Below are positions 1 to 5,190 of a DNA stretch of 5,340 nucleotides, piece after piece (within the stretch, counting starts at the first letter, position 1; each line of letters starts with the position of its first letter). The stretch comes from an uncultured Hyphomicrobiales bacterium (GTDB lineage: Bacteria > Pseudomonadota > Alphaproteobacteria > Rhizobiales > CAJQND01), in NCBI GenBank assembly GCA_905479595.1, contig CAJQND010000063.1, positions 1 to 5,340 of the forward strand, written 5' to 3'. The notes under the pieces are model-generated. The model did no database searches, was not told the DNA's origin, and saw only the letters and a program-made list of their open reading frames with translations. A program made the position numbers and the translations under genes.

Positions 1-858
1 ATACTCGGCAACAAGGAAAAGTTACTCGCATGTTCTTCGCCTACCGGCCCAGCTTTTGAAGGGGCACAAATTTCCTGCGGCCAGCGCGCAGCACCCGGCG
101 CCATTGAGCGTGTGCGCATTGATCCGAAAACCCTGGAGCCAAAATACCGCATCATTGGTTGCGAGCTATGGTCTGATGAACCAGGCTTTGAAGAAGCGGT
201 CGAATCCACCGGCGTGACAGGCATTTGTGGCTCCGGAATTATCGAAGTGCTGGCGGAAATGTTTCTGGCAGGCATCATCACCACTGACGGGGTCATCGAC
301 GGTTCGATGGCCGAACGCTCTCAGCGGGTAAAGGCAGATGGCCGGACATTCTCCTATCTGCTGCGCGATGGCGAGCAAGCGCTGTACATCACCCAGACAG
401 ATGTGCGCGCTATTCAACTCGCCAAGGCTGCTCTCTACGCCGGTACAAGATTGCTCATGGACCAAATGGGCATTGAAAGCGTTGCGCGGATCAGGCTTGC
501 CGGCGCTTTTGGCAGCCATATCGATGTAAAGTACGCCATGGTACTCGGGCTGATCCCAGATTGCTTGCTCGAAAACGTACAATCCGCCGGTAACGCAGCG
601 GGGACAGGCGCACGTATTGCCTTGTTGAACTCTTCCGCGCGCGATGAAATCGAACGCCTGGTGCGTGAAATCGAGAAAGTGGAAACAGCTGTAGAGCCAC
701 GCTTTCAGGAGCACTTTGTCGAAGCGATGGCTTTCCCTCACAAAACTGCCAGTTTTCCGAACCTCGCCGGAGTAGTCACCCTGCCAGAACCGAAGCAGAA
801 CGCATTGCCAGCCAATGCCCAAGGTGCAAGACGGCGCAGGCGGCGTCCAGCAAGTTAA
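1..858 (+). CDS. RACo-like corrinoid-protein reductive activator, C-terminal part (5' end outside the window)
   Basis: The frame is open from base 1 to the TAA at 856-858, giving 285 residues of the C-terminal ASKHA-type ATPase domain (DUF4445/COG3894). Visible family signatures are a GNKEKLLACSSPTGPAFEG segment at residues 3-21, GxCGSGIIEVLAE near residue 75, a DVRAIQLAKAALYAG segment near residue 135, LAGAFGSHID near residue 165 and GNAAGTGARIALL near residue 200. The protein ends in an Ala/Arg-rich tail with six consecutive Arg. Known members are about 600-700 residues with an N-terminal 2Fe-2S ferredoxin domain, so more than half the gene lies to the left. They use ATP to drive reduction of inactive Co(II) cobalamin to Co(I) on corrinoid methyl-transfer proteins. 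In alphaproteobacteria I recall a related protein being linked to reactivation of a split, multi-subunit MetH; that partner is inference here because no methyltransferase is in view. No alternative family fits. Confidence 0.9.
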   Translation: MLGNKEKLLACSSPTGPAFEGAQISCGQRAAPGAIERVRIDPKTLEPKYRIIGCELWSDEPGFEEAVESTGVTGICGSGIIEVLAEMFLAGIITTDGVIDGSMAERSQRVKADGRTFSYLLRDGEQALYITQTDVRAIQLAKAALYAGTRLLMDQMGIESVARIRLAGAFGSHIDVKYAMVLGLIPDCLLENVQSAGNAAGTGARIALLNSSARDEIERLVREIEKVETAVEPRFQEHFVEAMAFPHKTASFPNLAGVVTLPEPKQNALPANAQGARRRRRRPAS

Positions 859-1475
859 AGCGCAGATATCGTCAGCACAATTCGGTTGTTTGTGGCCCTG
901 CCAGAAAAACTTGCATTGCTCGCAATGGGCGAAGCTTCGCCTGCGCCCTCAACGGCAATACGAATGGGCGGCACTCCAGAGGTTCTAAGGTCCTGGGCAA
1001 TCGAATCCGCACGAAATTCTGACAAACTCTGATTGAATTTGTCCCAGCCATTACTGTCGGTATATCCAGTCAACGTAACCTTTGTACGATCATACTCGAT
1101 CAGCACATTCGCAATGCGTTTCAACACCGGCCTAAAGCCCGGTTTCACTGCAATATCCCCTCCGTTGAAAAGGTGCGCGGATTGCATGGTGAGGATGATG
1201 TCATACCCGCGCCTTGAAAAGGCTATGCCTTTAGCCCCTCGCAAAGCCGCGCGCAATGCGCTGGATTGGCGGTTCATGTAGGCACCGGCATTACCCGCGG
1301 CTACCGACTTAAACCCGGCACTGCGTAAGGCTGTCTCACGCGATGGGTTCTTTTCAACCTTCGCAGACTCCTCGGCAAGAGCTTTTGCAGAAAGCTGCGC
1401 TTCAGGCGTTAGTTCGCTAGAACTGCAAGCAGATAAAAAAAGCAGCACAACGGCCGCACAAAAAATGGCCTTCAT
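855..1475 (-). CDS. OmpA-domain outer-membrane lipoprotein
   Basis: This 206-residue protein begins with a lipoprotein signal: Lys2, a hydrophobic stretch at 4-14 and the lipobox LSAC ending at Cys17. The residues after Cys17 are Ser, not Asp, which favours outer-membrane sorting. Residues 24-85 are Ala/Glu/Lys-rich and probably a linker or helical spacer. Residues 89-205 are an OmpA C-terminal peptidoglycan-binding domain, with GYTD at 137-140, NQSLSEFRA at 148-156 and GRATNNRIVLTI at 192-203. Asp140 and Arg155 sit 15 residues apart, the spacing of the diaminopimelate-binding Asp/Arg pair in characterised OmpA domains, so peptidoglycan binding looks intact. There is no beta-barrel domain. 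The role inferred is tethering the outer membrane to the cell wall, as in Pal-like proteins. The ATG at 1473-1475 is preceded only by a weak GGAT ribosome-binding sequence. The gene lies downstream of the glycosylase gene on the same strand but is probably separated from it by a terminator. Confidence 0.9.
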   Translation of the reverse strand: MKAIFCAAVVLLFLSACSSSELTPEAQLSAKALAEESAKVEKNPSRETALRSAGFKSVAAGNAGAYMNRQSSALRAALRGAKGIAFSRRGYDIILTMQSAHLFNGGDIAVKPGFRPVLKRIANVLIEYDRTKVTLTGYTDSNGWDKFNQSLSEFRADSIAQDLRTSGVPPIRIAVEGAGEASPIASNASFSGRATNNRIVLTISAL

Positions 1476-1487
1476 CTAAAATCCAGG

Positions 1488-1500
1488 CCCGCCAGGCGGG
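1488..1500 (-). promoter_or_regulatory. GC hairpin just upstream of the OmpA-lipoprotein start
   Basis: The 13 bases form CCCGC-CAG-GCGGG on the + strand, a perfect 5-bp stem with a 3-nt loop. On the - strand it lies 12 nt before the ATG at 1475 and immediately after a six-T run (1501-1506). It could be a second terminator-like hairpin for the upstream gene, or a structure in the 5' leader of the OmpA-lipoprotein mRNA that affects access to the weak ribosome-binding site. The sequence alone does not decide between these. Confidence 0.4.
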
Positions 1501-1525
1501 AAAAAATGCGCCCGCAAAATCGGGC
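1501..1525 (-). terminator. Probable rho-independent terminator after the uracil-DNA glycosylase gene
   Basis: Read on the - strand, GCCCG-ATTTTG-CGGGC (1525 down to 1510) forms a 5-bp all-GC stem with a 6-nt loop. A three-base gap and six T (1506-1501) follow. It starts about 30 bp after the glycosylase stop codon. The stem is short, so termination may be partial. On the + strand the stem is followed by A rather than T, so it should act only on leftward transcription. Confidence 0.6.
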
Positions 1526-1556
1526 AAAAATAAAACCTATTCAACCGCTCGAAAGG

Positions 1557-2429
1557 CTAATTGTCCAGTCTTTTGCGAATTTCCAGAAAATCACGCCAGG
1601 ACAACCGCTTTTGTGCGGGCTGACGCAATAAATATGCCGGATGCAATGTGGGCATGAGCGCAACTTGCGTGCCATTGACCTCCACCGACCGCCATTTACC
1701 CCGGCTGCGCAGGATACCCTCCGAGCCACCGATGAGCCGATGCATTGGGGTCGCACCAAGACAGACAATAATTTCCGGCGCGGCGAGCTCTATGGCACGG
1801 GAAATGAAGGGGAAGCATATTTCTGATTCGGCCGGTGTCGGCTTGCGATTGCCTGGCGGGCGCCAAAAAATTGTATTGGAGATAAAAACCGAATTTTCCG
1901 GGTCTTCGCCGGCACGGTCGAGACCGATGGCCCGCAACATCAAATCGAGCAATTGGCCAGAGCGGCCGACAAATGGTTTGCCCTGCCGGTCTTCATCAGC
2001 GCCGGGAGCCTCGCCAATCATCATCACCCTGGCTTTCGGATTACCATCAGAAAACACCAGGTTTTTTGCGGTTTTTTTCAAAGGACAGCCATCAAACTTC
2101 GCCAACGCATCGTAAATTTCTTCAAGACTCTGCGCTTCTGAAGCCAGTTTTCGGGCATCCGAAGCGATTTCGTCCTGGGTCACAAGACTGGTTTGGGCAC
2201 TGGCAGGAGGCGTGCGCGGTGTTGCAGATGGTGCCGGGAATGCCTGGTTTTCACGGTTTAAGTGGCGCGGGGCGGGTGCGGGTTGTGGCGCAGCAACAGG
2301 TGGCGAGAGCGAAAACCGGTCCACCGGCACATCACCAATCGCCTCATCCACCCCCATCGCCTGATACCAGCGCAGCAGAGCTTCGGGGCTGCTATCTAGT
2401 GTCGCAATTTCTGTTTTATCACTCGCCAT
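1557..2429 (-). CDS. Family 4 uracil-DNA glycosylase
   Basis: This is a DNA-repair enzyme that cleaves uracil from DNA and starts base excision repair. With the ATG at 2427-2429 the protein has 290 residues. Residues 12-38 form a small conserved-looking head (LLRWYQAMGVDEAI...DRF). Residues 43-80 are a Pro/Ala-rich linker. The glycosylase fold spans about 110-288. Motif A is GEAPGADED at 139-147, followed by GKPFVGRSGQLLD. WRPPGNRKPTP is at 189-199. Motif B, HPAYLLRQP, is at 263-271 and carries the catalytic-pocket His. Only three Cys are present (115, 205, 223): the first motif reads CxxK instead of the CxxC of thermophile family 4 enzymes, which hold a 4Fe-4S cluster with four Cys. A longer frame begins at an ATG at 2492, but its 21 extra residues look non-coding and overlap the probable promoter. 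The gene is divergent from the ETF-QO gene. Confidence 0.93.
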   Translation of the reverse strand: MASDKTEIATLDSSPEALLRWYQAMGVDEAIGDVPVDRFSLSPPVAAPQPAPAPRHLNRENQAFPAPSATPRTPPASAQTSLVTQDEIASDARKLASEAQSLEEIYDALAKFDGCPLKKTAKNLVFSDGNPKARVMMIGEAPGADEDRQGKPFVGRSGQLLDLMLRAIGLDRAGEDPENSVFISNTIFWRPPGNRKPTPAESEICFPFISRAIELAAPEIIVCLGATPMHRLIGGSEGILRSRGKWRSVEVNGTQVALMPTLHPAYLLRQPAQKRLSWRDFLEIRKRLDN

Positions 2430-2444
2430 CCCTCTACTATAACA
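2430..2444 (-). promoter_or_regulatory. Extended -10 promoter of the glycosylase gene, placing +1 at the start codon
   Basis: On the - strand, TGT-TATAGT (2444-2436) is a good extended -10 element. It is followed by AGAGGG (2435-2430) and then the ATG at 2429. With standard spacing, transcription would begin at or within a base or two of the A of the ATG, which would make the mRNA leaderless. No good -35 hexamer is visible 16-18 bp upstream, which suits an extended -10 promoter. AGAGGG resembles a Shine-Dalgarno sequence but touches the start codon, too close to work normally. Confidence 0.4.
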
Positions 2445-2506
2445 GATATTGTTTGAAATCGATGCGTGTGGAAAGCTGGCAATCCACGACATTTTTTATT
2501 TAACGT

Positions 2507-2521
2507 CGCGTATAAGACGCG
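2507..2521 (+). promoter_or_regulatory. Possible -10 box and overlapping inverted repeat upstream of the ETF-QO gene
   Basis: TATAAG at 2511-2516 is a plausible -10 hexamer, 27 bp before the GTG start. A partial -35 (ACGACA, 2486-2491) lies 19 bp upstream, a poor match at a long spacing. The hexamer sits inside a perfect inverted repeat, CGCGT-ATAAG-ACGCG (2507-2521), which could be a small operator or chance. This is the best candidate in the 114-bp divergent region, but it is weak evidence. Confidence 0.25.
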
Positions 2522-2532
2522 GCACCGGCATT

Positions 2533-2536
2533 GGGG
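2533..2536 (+). promoter_or_regulatory. Ribosome-binding sequence supporting the GTG start of ETF-QO
   Basis: GGGG at 2533-2536 lies 7 nt before the GTG at 2544. This supports the GTG over the in-frame ATG at 2466, which would add 26 residues with no similarity to known ETF-QO N-termini. An in-frame TTG at 2538 is too close to the GGGG. Confidence 0.5.
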
Positions 2537-2543
2537 TTTGATA

Positions 2544-4226
2544 GTGAGCGAAGAAAACGGAACTGCGCCTGAGCGCGAGGCAATGGAATTTGATGTTGTT
2601 ATTGTTGGTGCCGGGCCGGCCGGGCTGGCAGCCTCAATTCGTCTGAAACAATTGGCGGCAGACGCCGGCAATGATGTTTCCGTTTGCGTGCTTGAAAAAG
2701 GCTCCGAAGTTGGAGCGCATATTCTGTCCGGCGCTGTGGTTGATCCTATTGCCCTGAACGAGCTGCTTCCCAACTGGAAAGAGCTCGGCGCACCGCTTCA
2801 TACAGAAGTCACCTCAGACCGTTTCTACGTGCTTGGACCTTCGGGCGCACTGCGCCTGCCAAGTTTCGGTATGCCTGCCTTGATGAATAATCACGGAAAT
2901 TATGCGGTATCCTTGGGCAATGTATGCCGCTGGCTGGCGGAACAGGCTGAGGGCATGGGGGTTGAAATCTATCCCGGCTTTGCCTGCTCTGATCTGGTGC
3001 ACCGCGAAGATGGCTCGATCAAAGGTGTTGTTGCAGGTGTCATGGGCATTGGCCGCGACGGCAAGCCGAAAGACGATTTCGAACCCGGCATGGAGCTGCA
3101 CGGTAAATATGTTCTTATCGGTGAAGGGGTGCGCGGATCGCTTGCCAAGAAGATCATTGCCGAATTTACCCTGGACAAAGGCCGTGAGCCGCAGAAATAT
3201 GGCCTCGGCATTAAGGAACTCTGGGAAGTGAAGCCGGAAAACCATGTGCAGGGCCAGGTGACCCATACCATGGGCTGGCCACTGGGCCTGAAGGCAGGCG
3301 GCGGCAGCTTCATGTACCATATTGAAGACAATCAGGTGGCGGTCGGTTTCGTGGTCCACCTGAATTATGAAAATCCCTACCTCTCGCCCTATTGGGAATT
3401 CCAGCGCTTTAAACACCACCCGCTGATCGCCGATGTTCTGGAAGGCGGCAGGCGGATCGCTTATGGCGCACGGGCAATCACCGAAGGCGGTCTGCAATCG
3501 GTTCCGAAACTGTATTTCCCCGGCGGTGCGCTCATCGGGTGTTCGGCAGGCTTCATGAATGTGCCACGGATCAAGGGCTCCCATAACGCCATGAAAACCG
3601 GCATGCTGGCGGCTGAAGCAGCGTTTGACGCGATCAACGCGGGCCGTGAGGGTGACGAGCTGGTTGAATACGAGAACGCCTATCGCGCCTCCTGGGTCTA
3701 TAAAGATCTCGAGCTGGTGCAAAATGTTAAACCAATGTGGTCAAAGCTTGGCCTGATCGGCGGCCTGGCCCTTGGCGGCATCGACATGAACATGCGCGAA
3801 CGCCTTGGGTTTTCCATGTTCGGCAGCTGGCGCCATGGCAAACCTGATTATGCGAGCACCAAACCAGCATCGCGGTTCAAACCAATTGAGTATCCAAAAC
3901 CAGACGGGGTTTTGTCTTTCGACCGGCTGACCAATGTGTCGTTTTCGGCAACCAACCACGAAGAAGACCAGCCTATTCACCTGCAATTGGCCGACGAAGG
4001 GGTGCCAATCCAGATCAACCTGGAGAAATTTGCAGAACCGGCCCAGCGCTATTGCCCAGCCGGGGTCTATGAAGTGCTCTATGATGATGATGGCAAGAAC
4101 CCGGTTTTCCAGATCAATGCGCAAAACTGCGTTCATTGTAAAACCTGCGACATCAAGGACCCGAGCCAGAACATCACCTGGGCGGTGCCGGAGGGTGCCG
4201 GCGGACCGAATTATCCAAACATGTAA
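2544..4226 (+). CDS. Electron-transfer flavoprotein:ubiquinone oxidoreductase (ETF-QO)
   Basis: This membrane-associated flavo-iron-sulfur enzyme oxidises electron-transfer flavoprotein and reduces ubiquinone, linking acyl-CoA and methylamine-type dehydrogenases to the respiratory chain. The GTG start at 2544 gives 560 residues, the usual bacterial length, with the typical opening REAMEFDVVIVGAGPAG. The FAD-binding GxGxxG is at residues 22-27. EKGSEVGAHILSGAVVDP at 51-68 and GGALIGCSAGFMNVPRIKGSHNAMKTG at 327-353 are family signatures. A hydrophobic segment at 399-413 fits the ubiquinone/membrane-facing region. The C-terminal ferredoxin-like domain has four cluster Cys at 504, 529, 532 and 535. 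The spacing C-x24-C-x2-C-x2-C matches that of the mitochondrial enzyme, so the 4Fe-4S site is complete. No key residue is missing. The ETF subunit genes are not in view. The gene is divergent from the glycosylase gene and 95 bp from the next gene, with no clear terminator between. Confidence 0.97.
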   Translation: MSEENGTAPEREAMEFDVVIVGAGPAGLAASIRLKQLAADAGNDVSVCVLEKGSEVGAHILSGAVVDPIALNELLPNWKELGAPLHTEVTSDRFYVLGPSGALRLPSFGMPALMNNHGNYAVSLGNVCRWLAEQAEGMGVEIYPGFACSDLVHREDGSIKGVVAGVMGIGRDGKPKDDFEPGMELHGKYVLIGEGVRGSLAKKIIAEFTLDKGREPQKYGLGIKELWEVKPENHVQGQVTHTMGWPLGLKAGGGSFMYHIEDNQVAVGFVVHLNYENPYLSPYWEFQRFKHHPLIADVLEGGRRIAYGARAITEGGLQSVPKLYFPGGALIGCSAGFMNVPRIKGSHNAMKTGMLAAEAAFDAINAGREGDELVEYENAYRASWVYKDLELVQNVKPMWSKLGLIGGLALGGIDMNMRERLGFSMFGSWRHGKPDYASTKPASRFKPIEYPKPDGVLSFDRLTNVSFSATNHEEDQPIHLQLADEGVPIQINLEKFAEPAQRYCPAGVYEVLYDDDGKNPVFQINAQNCVHCKTCDIKDPSQNITWAVPEGAGGPNYPNM

Positions 4227-4321
4227 GATAATCGCTATTTCGCCTTATTCGCATCGAACTGCTGCCGTTTTCCGCGCCTAAACGTGACCTTACTGGCAAT
4301 AGGAAATGCGGGAAAAATCTC

Positions 4322-4750
4322 ATGAAATCGATGGTCATTGTTATGGCGTTGATGGGTTGCGGCGACGATGGCGGCCAATGCGAACTGGTGAAAACCGTTC
4401 CGGGCAACTGGGCAAGCCTGGAGGTTTGCGAAGCACAGGCTGAAAACCAGATTGCCGCCCTTGCCGATTTGGGCAATTCAAACTTCCCGGTCATCGCAGC
4501 AAGCTGCAAGGTGAAGGAACCCCCAATCCAGCACATTGCGGCAACCCCGGTAGAAATCACCCCGGTGCCGCCTGTGGCGCAACCTGTTGAGCTGGTGAAA
4601 GCACCACAACCTGCAGCGAGCACAATTGGCGATTATGTGCCAGGCTATGACACCGCCAAAGGCGCAATAGACTGGGCTGGTGAAACGTCATCAGACCTTG
4701 CCCTGGGTGCCGCCGGGTGGATCAAAGACGCGGTCAAGATCGGGTCTTGA
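4322..4750 (+). CDS. Small exported Cys-rich protein, possible lipoprotein, function unknown
   Basis: This 142-residue protein has three parts. Residues 1-12 are a short hydrophobic leader (MKSMVIVMALMG) with LMGC ending at Cys13 as a possible but atypical lipobox; the leader is short for either kind of signal. Residues 13-62 hold four Cys (13, 20, 36, 62) with a CELVKTV...W..LEVCEAQ...FPVIAASC pattern. I recognise this from small uncharacterised alphaproteobacterial proteins with Cys near the leader and near the end; Cys20/36/62 may form disulfides. Residues 66-98 are a Pro/Val/Ala-rich linker. Residues 100-142 include YVPGYDTAKGAIDWAGE and a glycine/alanine helix-like end. The ATG has GGGA (4310-4313) 8 nt upstream. 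It follows ETF-QO by 95 bp on the same strand and may be co-transcribed. No function is proposed. Another in-frame ATG (4331) would shorten the leader further. Confidence 0.65.
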   Translation: MKSMVIVMALMGCGDDGGQCELVKTVPGNWASLEVCEAQAENQIAALADLGNSNFPVIAASCKVKEPPIQHIAATPVEITPVPPVAQPVELVKAPQPAASTIGDYVPGYDTAKGAIDWAGETSSDLALGAAGWIKDAVKIGS

Positions 4751-4780
4751 ACCTGAATTTGTTTTAGTGCTCGAGTTTGT

Positions 4781-4794
4781 ATCGCTCACGGCAG
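4781..4794 (+). repeat. Repeat copy 0: solitary conserved box
   Basis: The sequence is ATCGCTCACGGCAG, preceded by a T-rich TTTGT. It matches the start of copies 1 and 2 (one difference from each in 14 bases), but the hairpins found in the others do not follow, so it is probably a truncated copy. The next box starts 31 bp downstream. Confidence 0.65.
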
Positions 4795-4811
4795 CCTCCG
4801 TGTTTATTTAT

Positions 4812-4870
4812 ATCGTTCACGGCAGTCTCCCTGCCGGGAGACGCCTGCGCGGGCGCGGCGCATTGCTCCG
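4812..4870 (+). repeat. Repeat copy 1: box plus three hairpins, the third decayed
   Basis: The box ATCGTTCACGGCAG (4812-4825) runs into hairpin H1, GTCTCCC-TGCC-GGGAGAC (4825-4842, perfect 7-bp stem). H2 follows, with CGCC (4842-4845) pairing GGCG (4852-4855). H3 is GGCGC-ATT-GCTCC (4857-4869), a damaged version of the perfect H3 in copies 2 and 3. The rest of the unit is missing, so this is a 3'-truncated copy. Confidence 0.75.
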
Positions 4871-4878
4871 GTTTGTTA

Positions 4879-4980
4879 ATCGCTCACGACAGTTTTGCTG
4901 ACGCAAAACGTCTCCGCGGGGGCGGCGCATTAGCGCCGAGGGCCAGTCGGCCCTAGTCGCTGCGCTCCATCTTTTTCCAC
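4879..4980 (+). repeat. Repeat copy 2: full-length multi-hairpin unit
   Basis: The box ATCGCTCACGACAG is at 4879-4892. H1 is GTTTTGC-TGAC-GCAAAAC (4892-4909, perfect). H2 spans 4909-4924, with CGTCTCC pairing GGGGGCG including G-T pairs. H3 is CGGCGC-ATTA-GCGCCG (4923-4938, perfect). H4 is AGGGCC-AGTC-GGCCCT (4939-4954, perfect). It ends in AGTCGC and a GCTCC-plus-pyrimidine tail (4964-4978). It faces copy 3 in inverted orientation. Confidence 0.8.
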
Positions 4981-5103
4981 GCACAATCCCGCAAGCAGAA
5001 AGAAGGAGCGGACACTTGTGTTCGCGACTAGGCGCGACCGCGCCTCGGCGCTAATGCGCCGCCCATGCGGAGGCGTTCACGCGCAGCGGGAACTGCCGTG
5101 AGC
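4882..5103. repeat. 222-bp imperfect palindrome formed by copies 2 and 3
   Basis: Ends GCTCACGACAG (4882-4892) and CTGCCGTGAGC (5093-5103) match as inverted termini with one difference. A 22-bp block (4920-4941) is repeated exactly inverted at 5043-5064, and similarity continues inward through CCTAGTCGC and the GCTCC tails to a centre near 4987. This is the layout of a non-autonomous palindromic element (MITE-like), or of two REP-like units inserted head to head. I see no clear target-site duplication in the flanks. Confidence 0.7.
4991..5103 (-). repeat. Repeat copy 3: full-length multi-hairpin unit, inverted
   Basis: Read on the - strand, the box GCTCACGGCAG (5103-5093) leads into H1, which lies at 5075-5093 and on + reads GTTC-A-CGC-GCA-GCG-G-GAAC: 7 pairs with one mismatch. 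H2 pairs CGCC (5060-5063) with GGCG (5072-5075). H3 is CGGCGC-TAAT-GCGCCG (5046-5061). H4 is AGGCGC-GACC-GCGCCT (5030-5045). An extra hairpin, GGACAC-TT-GTGTTC (5010-5023), is absent from copy 2. The purine tail at 4996-5008 mirrors the pyrimidine tail of copy 2. Confidence 0.8.
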
Positions 5104-5117
5104 TGAAACAGTGGAAA

Positions 5118-5175
5118 CGCGGGTCAATCGAAACCGCATCTGACTATTTTTTTTAGCGGTTCTGATCGACCCGCG
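5118..5175. repeat. 20-bp inverted repeat around an 18-bp spacer with an eight-T run
   Basis: Arm 5118-5137 pairs with arm 5156-5175 at 17 of 20 positions; the outer eight bases (CGCGGGTC/GACCCGCG) and the inner six (AACCGC/GCGGTT) are perfect. The 18-base spacer holds T8 at 5147-5154. The T-run is in the loop, not after the stem, so this is not a standard terminator. The sequence is unrelated to the boxes of the neighbouring repeats. It could be a regulatory site upstream of the structured block that follows. Confidence 0.6.
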
Positions 5176-5190
5176 CATGGCGTTTTAAAC

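Noticed and set aside
166..822. 218-codon open frame on the - strand opposite the RACo-like gene
   Set aside because: It is antisense to a conserved ATPase domain and shows no family motifs.
2430..2492. ATG at 2492 as the start of the glycosylase
   Set aside because: The 21 extra residues are not family-like, lack a ribosome-binding site and run through a good extended -10 element.
2466..2543. ATG at 2466 as the start of ETF-QO (26 extra residues)
   Set aside because: The extra residues do not resemble ETF-QO N-termini, there is no ribosome-binding sequence before 2466, and they cover the promoter region. The GTG at 2544 gives the expected opening and length.
2814..3722. 302-codon open frame on the - strand inside the ETF-QO gene
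   Set aside because: It lies wholly antisense to a clearly conserved gene, and its translation shows no recognisable domain. GC-rich coding sequence often leaves such frames open.
4781..4892. CRISPR-like spacing of the three direct boxes
   Set aside because: The boxes are only about 14 bases, are unevenly spaced (31 and 67 bp), and what lies between them is hairpin sequence and not unique spacers.
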